This document shows, piece after piece, positions 26,705-35,882 of a DNA stretch of 64,000 nt. The stretch is from assembly GCF_014596945.1 (NCBI RefSeq), contig NZ_JACVXB010000003.1, forward strand, positions 496,001 through 560,000, in the 5' to 3' direction. Made by a program: the position numbers and the translations under genes. The DNA comes from Aestuariibaculum sediminum. Its GTDB lineage: Bacteria; Bacteroidota; Bacteroidia; Flavobacteriales; Flavobacteriaceae. Under the pieces are notes generated by a model that searched no databases, was not told the origin of the DNA, and was given only the letters and a program-made list of their open reading frames with translations. Numbering within the stretch: position 1 is the stretch's first letter; every line of letters starts with the position of its first letter.

Positions 26705-29260
26705 TTGAAACCACTTTATAAAAATATACCTGTATTAATTGTTATGGCAGGAATATTGTTTTCATGCAACGCCGTAAAACGAGTTGATGAAAAGGACTAT
26801 TTACTTACCAATAATGCGGTTTTAATTAATGGAAAGAAAAACAAATCGGAAACCATAGGGAATTTACTGTACCAAAAACCTAACAGTAAAATACCAGTTG
26901 TAAACACGCCTTTAAGATTGCATATTTATAATTTGGCACGACCAAACATAGATTCTATTCTTGAAGAAAAAATTTATAATAACCCAAAAAAATTAAAACG
27001 AAAAACTAAAAAGTTTTCAAGAAAACAAGTCAATAAGGATGTTGAAAACCGATTAAATTTCAACGCTTGGTTAAAATCTACGGGTGAAGCTCCGGTAATT
27101 GTAAGCGAAGATAAATCTGAAAAATCGGTTAAGCGACTGGAAGATTATCATATTAATAATGGTTGGTTCGATGTTGAAGCCAGTTATGAGATAAATAAAA
27201 AAGACAATAAACGCGCAGACGTTGAATACAACGTTGAAACAGGCCCTGCGTTTTTATTAGATACCATTACCACTAAAATAAAATCGCCTGTTATAGATTC
27301 TATTTATCACAAAAAAATACTACGTAATAGTCTCATAAAATCGAAAGAACAATACAGAACGTCTAATTTCGAGCAGGAACGCGACCGTATTTCGAACGAA
27401 TTAAGAAACTCTGGACTTTTTCATTTTAATCAGGATTATATAGGTTTTGAAATCGACACCATTGGAACCAATAAAAAAGTAAACGTCGATATACAAATTC
27501 AAAATAGAACCATTCGGGATTTAGATTCTATTTACCGCGTTCCATTCAATATTTACAAGGTTAAAGACGTAAATATTATTACCGATTATACCTTTGAAAA
27601 GAGAAACAAAAAGTTAAATGGTCCCGTTAACTATAAAGGTTACAAACTTTGGAGCTATGGCAAAATGCGTTATCGCCCTAAAGCCATTACTGATGCCGTT
27701 TTTATAACTCCCGGAGAAATTTTTAAAGATAACGACCGCACATTAACATACAGGCACATAAATGGATTACGCACGTTTAAATATCCAAATATCGATCAGG
27801 TAGAAATTGACAACCACACCCTATCGGACACCATTAGATTAACGGCTTTAAAAAAGTTCAGTTTAGGTTTTAGTACCGATGTTTCAACCAGCAATATTCA
27901 AACCGTAGGATTTTCATTAAATCCTAGTCTTTTAATGCGTAATATATTTAGAGGCGCAGAAACCTTGGAAATTTCGGCCATTGGATCAATCGGTTCTTCA
28001 AGAGACCAAAATGAAGGCGATCCTTTTTTCGATATTAACGAAATTGGAGCAGACCTGAAACTTACTATTCCACGGTTTTTCTTCCCGTTTAACACCAATA
28101 ATTTAATAGCGAAAGACATGTCGCCCAGCACACGCATATCGCTTGCCACTACAAGTCAAACCAATATTGGGTTAGACAAACAAACCTTAAGTGGTGTATT
28201 TAATTACAAATGGTCGCCATCGCAAAAAGTAACAGATCGATTAGATGCATTCAACATTCAATATGTAAGAAACCTAAATATTGATAATTACTTTAATGTA
28301 TATACCAGCTCATTCGATAATCTGGAAAATATTGCTTTAAACTCATACAATACCCCTTCAGAATTTATATCTATTGATAACAATGGTCAGGAATCGCTGA
28401 TTATAGATAAATCTGATGAGTTTATAGATCTGGTGTTATCCGATGACAATTACCAATCTAGCAACCCCAATCAGTATAAAGAAGTTAATAATATTAACGA
28501 AAGAAAACAACGTTTAACCGAGAACAACCTTATTCTGGCCTCAAGTTTCAGCTTAACCAATGATGAACGAACCAATTTATTTGATGAGGATTTTTCAATA
28601 TTTCGATTTAAGTTAGAAACCGCTGGAAATATTTTATCGGGTATGTCGGACATTTTAGGTTTGCAAAAAAACACTAATGGACGTTACGAGCTGTTCAATG
28701 TGGCTTATTCCCAATATATAAAAACCGAATTAGACTATGTAAAGCATTGGGATTTAGGCAAAAAAAACATTTTAGCTTTTAGAAGTTTCTTTGGAATTGC
28801 GATTCCGTATGGCAATTCCACTAATATTCCATTTTCTAAAAGTTTCTTTGCTGGAGGAGCTAACGATAACCGCGCCTGGAACGCCTATAGCTTAGGTCCT
28901 GGTAGTTCCAAAAATAGTAATGACTTTAACGAAGCTAACTTAAAAATAGCATTAAGTGCCGAACATCGATTTAATATTTTTGAAGACCTTAACGGTGCCG
29001 TTTTTGTTGATGCCGGAAACATATGGAATGTCCTGGATGATGTTGAAGATGAAAATGCGGTATTTTCTAATTTCAATTCGCTAGAAGATATTGCTATTGG
29101 AACCGGTTTTGGATTACGCTACGACTTTAGCTTTTTTGTATTCCGTTTCGATATAGGTTTCAAAACGTACGACCCTTCTTATCAAGATAATAACCGTTGG
29201 TTTAACGATTATAATTTTGGAAATGCGGTTTACAACATTGGAATTAACTATCCATTCTAG
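26705..29260 (+). CDS. tamL: BamA/TamA-family outer-membrane lipoprotein (TamL)
   Basis: An 851-residue Omp85-family protein with a lipoprotein signal (lipobox L-F-S-C, C at 21), POTRA-like soluble repeats over about residues 60-330, and a C-terminal beta-barrel ending in YNIGINYPF. The barrel contains the substrate-turn motif region GGANDNRAWNAYSLGPG (about 718-734). TamL replaces TamA in Bacteroidota and works with TamB in lipid transport or outer-membrane assembly. The start codon is TTG at 26705, with the -7 box upstream. It is monocistronic here; tamB is not in the window. Confidence 0.85.
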   Translation: MKPLYKNIPVLIVMAGILFSCNAVKRVDEKDYLLTNNAVLINGKKNKSETIGNLLYQKPNSKIPVVNTPLRLHIYNLARPNIDSILEEKIYNNPKKLKRKTKKFSRKQVNKDVENRLNFNAWLKSTGEAPVIVSEDKSEKSVKRLEDYHINNGWFDVEASYEINKKDNKRADVEYNVETGPAFLLDTITTKIKSPVIDSIYHKKILRNSLIKSKEQYRTSNFEQERDRISNELRNSGLFHFNQDYIGFEIDTIGTNKKVNVDIQIQNRTIRDLDSIYRVPFNIYKVKDVNIITDYTFEKRNKKLNGPVNYKGYKLWSYGKMRYRPKAITDAVFITPGEIFKDNDRTLTYRHINGLRTFKYPNIDQVEIDNHTLSDTIRLTALKKFSLGFSTDVSTSNIQTVGFSLNPSLLMRNIFRGAETLEISAIGSIGSSRDQNEGDPFFDINEIGADLKLTIPRFFFPFNTNNLIAKDMSPSTRISLATTSQTNIGLDKQTLSGVFNYKWSPSQKVTDRLDAFNIQYVRNLNIDNYFNVYTSSFDNLENIALNSYNTPSEFISIDNNGQESLIIDKSDEFIDLVLSDDNYQSSNPNQYKEVNNINERKQRLTENNLILASSFSLTNDERTNLFDEDFSIFRFKLETAGNILSGMSDILGLQKNTNGRYELFNVAYSQYIKTELDYVKHWDLGKKNILAFRSFFGIAIPYGNSTNIPFSKSFFAGGANDNRAWNAYSLGPGSSKNSNDFNEANLKIALSAEHRFNIFEDLNGAVFVDAGNIWNVLDDVEDENAVFSNFNSLEDIAIGTGFGLRYDFSFFVFRFDIGFKTYDPSYQDNNRWFNDYNFGNAVYNIGINYPF

Positions 29261-29437
29261 TTCTCCATCATATCTCCATCCTGCATCGTTTGGTATTTTA
29301 TTCTATATAAATAGTTTACACATCTGTATTTTGGTATTAGCCTCTACCTACACTTTAGCTTACAAAAACTACAACGTTTTAGTTTATTTTTAGCATTTTA
29401 CATAGATAAAACATCTTCTCCTAACATAAAAATTGAT

Positions 29438-29445
29438 TATTTTTG
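29438..29445 (+). promoter_or_regulatory. Promoter -7 box of fbaA
   Basis: TATTTTTG, an exact TAnnTTTG match, 35 bp upstream of ATG 29481. It lies inside the longer open frame from 29433, which argues that translation starts at 29481. Confidence 0.6.
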
Positions 29446-29480
29446 GGACTTACAAACTAAAAAAAACAAAATTTTATAAA

Positions 29481-30548
29481 ATGGGACACAACATTAAACC
29501 AGGAGTTGCTACCGGACAAGAAGTTCAAGCAATTTTCAAACTTGCCAAAGAAAAAGGATTTGCTCTACCAGCAGTTAACGTAATCGGTTCAGACACTATT
29601 AACGGTGTTTTAGAAACTGCAGCTGCTCTTAATGCTCCGGTAATCATTCAGTTTTCTAATGGTGGTGCCCAATTTAACGCTGGTAAAGGCTTAAGTAACG
29701 ACGGACAAAAAGCTGCAATTGCTGGTGCTGTTGCCGGTGCAAAACACGTGCATACTTTAGCAGAAGCCTATGGTGTTCCTGTTATTTTACATACAGATCA
29801 CTGTGCTAAAAAATTATTACCTTGGATAGACGGTTTATTAGACGCTAGTGAAAAGCACTTTGCAGAAACAGGTAAATCACTTTTCAGTTCTCACATGATT
29901 GACCTTTCGGAAGAGCCTCTGGAAGAAAACATCGAAATATGCAAAACCTATTTAGAGCGTATGAGCAAAATGGGAATGACATTAGAGATTGAATTAGGTA
30001 TTACAGGTGGTGAAGAAGATGGCGTAGATAACACAGATGTAGATGATTCAAAATTATATACACAACCTGAAGAAGTTGCTTATGCATACGAAGAATTAAG
30101 CAAAGTTAGTAGCCAATTTACTATTGCTGCAGCTTTTGGTAACGTTCACGGTGTTTACAAACCAGGAAATGTAAAACTTACTCCAAAAATTTTAAAAAAT
30201 TCTCAGGAATATATTTCAGAAAAATACGGTGTAGAGCACAATCATATTGATTTCGTATTCCATGGTGGTTCGGGTTCATCTGTTGAAGAAATTCGCGAAT
30301 CGATTGGATACGGTGTAATTAAAATGAACATCGATACCGATTTACAGTACGCATTTATGACTGGTATTAGAGACTACATGGGAGGAAAAGCCGAATACTT
30401 AAAAGGCCAAATAGGAAACCCTGAAGGTGATGATGTTCCTAACAAAAAATATTATGACCCTAGAGTTTGGTTACGTGAAGGAGAAAAAACCTTCGTTGAA
30501 CGCTTAAAAAAGGCTTTCGAAGACCTAAACAATGTGAACACATTATAA
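29481..30548 (+). CDS. fbaA: Class II fructose-bisphosphate aldolase
   Basis: It cleaves fructose 1,6-bisphosphate in glycolysis and joins trioses in gluconeogenesis, using a zinc ion. The protein is 355 aa from ATG 29481 (MGHNIKPGVATGQEV), matching the family start. The metal and catalytic site is H-T-D-H-C-A near 110-115, with a second ligand histidine in NVHGVYKPG and a third in FVFHGGSGSS. A long acidic ELGITGGEEDGVDN segment is typical. It has its own -7 box and terminator. Confidence 0.95.
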   Translation: MGHNIKPGVATGQEVQAIFKLAKEKGFALPAVNVIGSDTINGVLETAAALNAPVIIQFSNGGAQFNAGKGLSNDGQKAAIAGAVAGAKHVHTLAEAYGVPVILHTDHCAKKLLPWIDGLLDASEKHFAETGKSLFSSHMIDLSEEPLEENIEICKTYLERMSKMGMTLEIELGITGGEEDGVDNTDVDDSKLYTQPEEVAYAYEELSKVSSQFTIAAAFGNVHGVYKPGNVKLTPKILKNSQEYISEKYGVEHNHIDFVFHGGSGSSVEEIRESIGYGVIKMNIDTDLQYAFMTGIRDYMGGKAEYLKGQIGNPEGDDVPNKKYYDPRVWLREGEKTFVERLKKAFEDLNNVNTL

Positions 30549-30570
30549 CAAGGTTCTAATAAATATTATA

Positions 30571-30598
30571 AAGCCTCTACAATTGTAGGGGCTTTTTT
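30571..30598 (+). terminator. Terminator of fbaA
   Basis: A 12-bp stem AAGCCTCTACAA / TTGTAGGGGCTT (one G-U pair) followed by a T stretch. Confidence 0.9.
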
Positions 30599-30753
30599 AT
30601 TTCTACAATATATCATTAACTAGCTCTCATTACAAGACCATCAATTTATTGCTATTCAATAATTTAATTGAACAACACAGTCCTTATAGGTTAAATTTTT
30701 TGTAACTTTTAACAGCCCTAACAAACTATTTTTCCCTAACAGAAAAACAAATT

Positions 30754-33486
30754 GTGTTAACCAATCAATTGTTTAGAGCAGCTCTTCTATTTTTTAATAT
30801 TTTGAGTGTAACTCTTAGTTATACCCAAAATGAATCTGCTATTTGGTATTTTGGCAATCGTGCCGGACTTGACTTCAAAAATGGCTCGCCGGTTTTTCTT
30901 AATAATGGAAAATTAAATACCGAAGAAGGATGCGCTACAATAAGTGACCAATATGGAAACCTGTTATTCTATACCGATGGACGTACGGTTTTTAATAAAA
31001 ATCACGAAATCATGCCGAATGGAGTAGGTTTAAAAGGCCATCTTTCAAGCACACAGTCTGCCATAATAGTACCAAGTATTTCAAACACACAACTTTATTA
31101 CATTTTCACGGTTGATGATAAATTCGGATCACAGTGGGGAGGACCTCCAAAAACGGGCTTAGCGTTTTCGGTGGTAGACATGACCTTAAACTCTGGTTTA
31201 GGGGACGTTATTCCTACATCTAAAAACACCGTATTACTCCCGTATGCATCCGAAAAACTAACTGCTGTAAAAAAGAAAAACGGTGATGGATTTTGGATTA
31301 TCGCCTTCGCAGAAAAATCAAATGCATTTCACGCATACGAGGTTAATGCGCAAGGTGTTAATACAACTCCTATAGTTTCCCCAACAAATTCAATAGATTT
31401 TTCCCGAGGATACCTTAAAGCCTCGCCTAATGGTGATAAATTAGCCATGATTAACGCTGTTTTCAATGGCTTTTTACTTTTTGACTTTGATAATGTAACA
31501 GGTAAAATTAGTAATCAACAGGCTATAGAATCTCAATTAATTTTAACCTCTCCTGATCCGTTTTACTTTTGGCGAGGCCCCTATGGGTTGGAATTTTCTC
31601 CTAACGGCACGCTTATTTACATTTCTGGTGATTTAACAGGAATTGTGCAATTCGATATCAGCTCTGATAACGTTAACACAATAAAAAATACAGGCATATT
31701 ATTACACGACGGTAGCAACCACCGTTTTGCAGCATTGCAATTAGCATTAAATAAAAAAATTTATGTAGCCACCTATAACTCCAACAAGTTAGGTGTGATA
31801 CAAGAGCCCAATATTAAAGGTACAGAATGTCGCTTTATTAAAGATATTATTCTATTAGATTTTGGTATTTGTTTAGACGGTCTGCCGCAATTCTATCAAC
31901 ATTATTTTTCAGAATTGGAAATAGAAATCACCAATTCTTGCTACGGAAACCCTAATGCCTTTAATTTCTCAAGTAATTCTAGTTTTGATACTATTCATTG
32001 GGATTTTGGCGACGGCACTTCTTCTTCCGAACAAACCCCCGAATATACTTATAGTGCTCCGGGTCGTTACGCAGTAAGTTTGACCGTAACAAAGGGTCTG
32101 AAAACATTAACTCAAACAGCTATTGCCTTAGTACATGAGTTACCCGCATTCCCCACTGAAATTGAGCTTCAACAATGTGACAATGATAACGATGGTCTAA
32201 CAATCTTTAATTTAGACCAACTCATGCAAACAATAAATCCTAAATTTAACGGTCATATTCGTTTTTTTGAATCGGAAAAGGATGCTGAACAGTTTACCAA
32301 TTCAATTGATGATTCATCTGCATATAAAAACAAAACTAATGGTTTAACACAAGTTTGGGCTAGAGTAACAAACGAAAACGAATGTTATAAGTTGACAAAA
32401 CTAAAATTAATTGTTACCACATCGCAAATCCCCGAAAATTTTGTTTGGGATTTTTATGCCTGTAGTCAGGATGACAATATGGATTATGCTACATTTAATT
32501 TTAGCGGTGTTACAAACGAAATAAAGCTATTATTCCCAAACCCAGAAGACCTCATAATTAATTATTATCGAAATGTTAATGATGCTTACACACAAAACAA
32601 TCCTATTGAAAACATTTCCAACTACACAAATACGGGCTATCCCAAGTCACAACAAATCTACATTAGGGTTCAAAATAAATTTAATAGCAATTGCGTAGGC
32701 TTAGGAGCCCACATAAATTTACATGTTAACGCTTTACCCGCATTTACATTGGAAACGCTTCCCGTAATCTGTTCCTCTACTCCTTCTCATGAAGTTGTTA
32801 TTACCCCCTTTAAGAATCTCCCTGTGGAGGACTATAATTACACTTGGGCGTTTAATGGTAGTATCGTTTCGACCGCACCTCAACTAATTACAAGTATTCC
32901 TGGAAATTATAGTATAACCTTAACTAAGAAGTCTATAAGTAACTGTTCCGTAACTAAAACATTTACGATAAAATCATCAGAAACAGCTACCGTTTCATTG
33001 AATGATATCACTAAGATTGAACTTTCAGAAAATAATTCTATTGGCATACATAAAAACAATTTAGGCACAGGAGACTACGAATTTGCTTTAAACAATAGCC
33101 TAGGTCCGTATCAAGATACAGCTTATTTTGATAAATTACCGTCTGGACAACACACCTTATTTATTAATGATAAAAACGGTTGTGGCACAACCGCTATTGA
33201 CGTGTATATTATGGGGTATCCTAAATTTTTCACTCCAAACAATGATGGCGTTAACGACACTTGGAATATTGAAGGAATTAACGGTAATAACATACAAAAG
33301 CCAATTGTATACATTTATGATAGATATGGTAAGCTTCTCAAAGAAATAACCCCAAACGAAACGGGTTGGGATGGTATTTCAAATGGCAAATTAATGCATC
33401 CCGCAGACTACTGGTTTGTTGTTTCTGCAAAGAACGCCAATGGTCAACTAAAAACCTTTAAAGGTCATTTTAGTTTAATTCGATAA
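30754..33486 (+). CDS. T9SS type B sorting domain (gliding motility-associated C-terminal) protein
   Basis: A 910-residue secreted protein. It has a signal peptide (about 1-25), an N-terminal beta-propeller-like part of repeated blades (to about residue 380), a PKD domain (WDFGDGTSSSEQTPEYTYSAPGRY, near 411-434), Ig-like segments, and the C-terminal domain with FFTPNNDGVNDTWNIEG, IYDRYGKLL, GWDGISNG and ADYWFVV. That C-terminus is the type B signal for T9SS export and surface attachment. The start is GTG at 30754 (TTG at 30769 is the alternative). The gene stands alone; its ligand is unknown. Confidence 0.88.
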   Translation: MLTNQLFRAALLFFNILSVTLSYTQNESAIWYFGNRAGLDFKNGSPVFLNNGKLNTEEGCATISDQYGNLLFYTDGRTVFNKNHEIMPNGVGLKGHLSSTQSAIIVPSISNTQLYYIFTVDDKFGSQWGGPPKTGLAFSVVDMTLNSGLGDVIPTSKNTVLLPYASEKLTAVKKKNGDGFWIIAFAEKSNAFHAYEVNAQGVNTTPIVSPTNSIDFSRGYLKASPNGDKLAMINAVFNGFLLFDFDNVTGKISNQQAIESQLILTSPDPFYFWRGPYGLEFSPNGTLIYISGDLTGIVQFDISSDNVNTIKNTGILLHDGSNHRFAALQLALNKKIYVATYNSNKLGVIQEPNIKGTECRFIKDIILLDFGICLDGLPQFYQHYFSELEIEITNSCYGNPNAFNFSSNSSFDTIHWDFGDGTSSSEQTPEYTYSAPGRYAVSLTVTKGLKTLTQTAIALVHELPAFPTEIELQQCDNDNDGLTIFNLDQLMQTINPKFNGHIRFFESEKDAEQFTNSIDDSSAYKNKTNGLTQVWARVTNENECYKLTKLKLIVTTSQIPENFVWDFYACSQDDNMDYATFNFSGVTNEIKLLFPNPEDLIINYYRNVNDAYTQNNPIENISNYTNTGYPKSQQIYIRVQNKFNSNCVGLGAHINLHVNALPAFTLETLPVICSSTPSHEVVITPFKNLPVEDYNYTWAFNGSIVSTAPQLITSIPGNYSITLTKKSISNCSVTKTFTIKSSETATVSLNDITKIELSENNSIGIHKNNLGTGDYEFALNNSLGPYQDTAYFDKLPSGQHTLFINDKNGCGTTAIDVYIMGYPKFFTPNNDGVNDTWNIEGINGNNIQKPIVYIYDRYGKLLKEITPNETGWDGISNGKLMHPADYWFVVSAKNANGQLKTFKGHFSLIR

Positions 33487-33663
33487 TCATAATTCCTTGT
33501 CTATTCTTCAGTATTAAAGTAATCAGAACTAAAACCATAATAAATTACTAGTAATCATTAAATTAAAAAACAATATTTTGAATCTTTTCAGATAAATAAG
33601 CATAAAAAATACATTTTAACCAATAAAAGAGACAAGGCATTACCTCAAAATTAAAAAAAGACT

Positions 33664-33671
33664 TAATTTTG
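33664..33671 (+). promoter_or_regulatory. Promoter -7 box of accD
   Basis: TAATTTTG, an exact TAnnTTTG match, 116 bp upstream of the accD ATG; the implied leader contains a 14-bp tandem repeat. Confidence 0.45.
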
Positions 33672-33755
33672 TGCACTGGTTTTTTAGATTTGTATGTTAC
33701 AAAAAACATTAGAAACCTTATAATTATAACGATAAACAAGATTTTCTTTATAAAT

Positions 33756-33783
33756 CTAAAATCGTAAATTTAAAATCGTAAAT
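33756..33783. repeat. Two tandem copies of a 14-mer in the accD leader
   Basis: CTAAAATCGTAAAT followed directly by TTAAAATCGTAAAT, differing only at the first base, ending 4 bp before the accD ATG. Confidence 0.85.
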
Positions 33784-33787
33784 CATT

Positions 33788-34645
33788 ATGTCTTGGTTTA
33801 AAAGAAAAACAAAAGGAATAACCACCACAACCGAAGAGAAAAAAGATACTCCGAGAGGATTATGGTATAAATCTCCAACTGGTAAAATTGTAGATGCAGA
33901 AGAATTAGAAAAGAATTTTTACGTTAGTCCTGAAGATGGCTATCACGTAAGAATCGGAAGTAAAGAATACTTTGAAATTCTTTTCGACGATAATAAATTT
34001 AAAGAATTAGACGAAAACCTGGAATCTAAAGATCCTTTAAAATTCGAGGACACAAAAAAATACCCAGACCGATTAAAAGCGGCTCAATCTAAAACAAAAC
34101 TAAAAGATGCCGTACGCGTTGGAGTTGGAAAATCTAAAGGTAAAGATTTGGTTGTTGCCTGTATGGATTTTGCTTTTATTGGAGGATCCATGGGAAGCGT
34201 TGTTGGAGAAAAAATTGCTCGTGCAGCCGACTATTCTTTAAAGCATAACATTCCGTTAATGGTCATCTCTAAATCTGGAGGAGCCCGAATGATGGAAGCC
34301 GCATTATCATTGATGCAATTAGCAAAAACATCTGTAAAACTTGCGCAGTTAGCCGATGCTAAAATTCCTTACATATCATTATGTACCGATCCAACGACAG
34401 GAGGAACAACCGCATCGTTCGCCATGTTAGGAGATATTAACATAAGTGAACCTGGTGCCTTAATCGGGTTTGCTGGTCCACGCATTGTAAGAGATACTAC
34501 AGGAAAAGAATTACCAGAAGGATTCCAAACGGCAGAATTTCTATTAGAGCATGGCTTCTTAGATTTCATTACGCTTAGAAAGGAGCTTAAAAATAAAGTG
34601 AATCAATATTTAGATTTAATATTAAATCAGCCATTAAGAGCCTAA
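33788..34645 (+). CDS. accD: Acetyl-CoA carboxylase carboxyltransferase subunit beta, lacking zinc-ribbon cysteines
   Basis: AccD transfers the carboxyl group to acetyl-CoA together with AccA, the committed step of fatty acid synthesis. The 285 residues carry the crotonase-like carboxyltransferase core ([48 protein letters not shown]). The N-terminus keeps the ribbon layout ([32 protein letters not shown]) but the four zinc cysteines of E. coli AccD are replaced (SPTG and SPED instead of CPxC). Zinc is therefore not bound there. I recall the same in other flavobacteria. It stands alone with a leader repeat and a terminator. Confidence 0.93.
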   Translation: MSWFKRKTKGITTTTEEKKDTPRGLWYKSPTGKIVDAEELEKNFYVSPEDGYHVRIGSKEYFEILFDDNKFKELDENLESKDPLKFEDTKKYPDRLKAAQSKTKLKDAVRVGVGKSKGKDLVVACMDFAFIGGSMGSVVGEKIARAADYSLKHNIPLMVISKSGGARMMEAALSLMQLAKTSVKLAQLADAKIPYISLCTDPTTGGTTASFAMLGDINISEPGALIGFAGPRIVRDTTGKELPEGFQTAEFLLEHGFLDFITLRKELKNKVNQYLDLILNQPLRA

Positions 34646-34678
34646 TACATATTTTATTTAAAAGCGATAAATTTAAGA

Positions 34679-34706
34679 AAGCAACTAATACTAGTTGCTT
34701 TTTTTT
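34679..34706 (+). terminator. Terminator of accD
   Basis: A 9-bp stem AAGCAACTA / TAGTTGCTT with loop ATAC and a run of T. Confidence 0.9.
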
Positions 34707-34778
34707 ATGCAACAAACTTCACAATAAATTCATAATCAGTATATTTACAAAAACAAACATTAACCCAAATCTAAAATT

Positions 34779-35300
34779 ATGAAATTAAAATTATCTTATT
34801 TATTTTTAGTTCTCACCATATTTCTAAGTTGTGATGAGTTGGATAAACTCACTGAATTTGATGTAAGTGACAACTACGGAACTACACTTAACGTAGCTGT
34901 TCCGGAAGGCGGTTCAATGTCCTGGTCGGAAAATATAACTGTAAACCTTGCATCCAACAATCAGGTTCAGGAAAATCTTGAATATATTCAGGATGTTACC
35001 ATAACTAATTTAAGTTTTGAAATAGATAATTATGTAGGTGCTGCCGACGGCAAATTAAGCAATGCCACAATTTCTATAGCCGGAAATACAATAAGTATTG
35101 GCAGCATAGATTTAAAAGCTGCCGATGATTCCAATCAAATATTTTCAATTGGTACTGCTGAACAATTAGCACTTATCGCTGCTTACTTAAAAAATGAACA
35201 ACGCGTTACGGCGACCCTCTCTGGGACCTTAAATACCACACCTGTTAATTTTGATGTAAACATTGATGTTGAAGTTACAGTAACCATAGATGTTATTTAA
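34779..35300 (+). CDS. Lipoprotein of unknown function
   Basis: A 173-residue protein with a lipoprotein signal (MKLKLSYLFLVLTIFLSC, C18). The mature part is predicted to be beta-rich: VTITNLSFEIDNYVG, LSNATISIAGNTISIG, VTATLSGTLNTTPVNFDV and a terminal VEVTVTIDVI. No catalytic motif is seen and I do not recognise the family with certainty. A TATATTTA box at 34740-34747 may be its promoter. It is flanked by the accD terminator and the rpsO promoter, so it is monocistronic. Confidence 0.7.
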   Translation: MKLKLSYLFLVLTIFLSCDELDKLTEFDVSDNYGTTLNVAVPEGGSMSWSENITVNLASNNQVQENLEYIQDVTITNLSFEIDNYVGAADGKLSNATISIAGNTISIGSIDLKAADDSNQIFSIGTAEQLALIAAYLKNEQRVTATLSGTLNTTPVNFDVNIDVEVTVTIDVI

Positions 35301-35387
35301 CAGATTAAAATAAAACTTTGAGTGAAACACAAAACCCTACACAACTTTTCTTTTAAAATTATTAGCTTAAAAATGATTTTTAATTAG

Positions 35388-35449
35388 TATATTTGCCGCT
35401 CGAAAGACAGCCTTTCGATTACATAACAATTATTTACAATAATATTAGC
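35388..35449 (+). promoter_or_regulatory. rpsO promoter and structured leader
   Basis: The -7 box TATATTTG is at 35388-35395. The predicted transcript begins near 35401, exactly at a hairpin TCGAAAG / CTTTCGA (35400-35406 and 35412-35418, loop ACAGC). A second, AU-only hairpin ATTATT-TAC-AATAAT lies at 35429-35443, just before the ATG at 35450. S15 represses its own mRNA in several phyla by binding leader hairpins; this leader could do the same (inference). Confidence 0.5.
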
Positions 35450-35719
35450 ATGTATTTAACAAAAGAAAGTAAACAAGAAATCTTCGCAAAACACGGTAAA
35501 GGAGCAAATGATACGGGTTCTGCCGAAGGACAAATCGCGTTATTTACGCACAGAATTAATCACTTAACTGAGCACTTAAAAAACAATCGTAAAGATTTTA
35601 ACACTGAGCGTTCGTTAGTAAAATTAGTAGGTAAGCGTCGTGCTTTACTAGATTACTTAACTAAGAAAGATATTTTAAGATATCGTGCTATAGTTAAAGA
35701 ACTAGGTTTAAGAAAATAA
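35450..35719 (+). CDS. rpsO: 30S ribosomal protein S15
   Basis: S15 binds the central domain of 16S rRNA early in 30S assembly. From ATG 35450 it is 89 residues (MYLTKESKQEIFAKHGKG), the normal length; the open frame from 35393 would begin inside the predicted promoter. Conserved S15 signatures are seen: GSAEGQIALFTHRINHLTEHLKNNRKDF and LVGKRRALLDYL. pnp lies 163 bp downstream behind a terminator, the same gene order as in many bacteria. Confidence 0.97.
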   Translation: MYLTKESKQEIFAKHGKGANDTGSAEGQIALFTHRINHLTEHLKNNRKDFNTERSLVKLVGKRRALLDYLTKKDILRYRAIVKELGLRK

Positions 35720-35721
35720 TT

Positions 35722-35749
35722 AAAAAGAGGCTTTTACAGCCTCTTTTTT
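35722..35749 (+). terminator. Terminator between rpsO and pnp
   Basis: A 10-bp stem AAAAAGAGGC / GCCTCTTTTT with a 7-nt loop, ending in T. In many bacteria polymerase reads partly through this point into pnp. Confidence 0.88.
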
Positions 35750-35882
35750 GTTTATATACTACTCAAGTGCAAGAGTTTAATATGCACAAAATAAGAAGCT
35801 AATTACAGTTTTTCATTGGTCAACACACAACAACTACACGCAACAACACAACGACCATTGTTTAATTAGAATTAAAAAATTT

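Larger units (their letters stand above)
33487..33787. other. Intergenic region before accD
   Basis: A 301-bp AT-rich gap. It holds the accD -7 box (33664-33671) and the 14-bp direct repeat (33756-33783). No open frame or terminator hairpin was recognised in the first 170 bp. Confidence 0.6.

Noticed and set aside
29433-29480. Extended aldolase start at 29433
   Set aside because: It overlaps the -7 box at 29438-29445; 29481 gives the family N-terminus.
35393-35449. Extended S15 start at 35393
   Set aside because: It would begin inside the promoter box and precede the predicted transcript start; 35450 gives the normal 89-residue S15.
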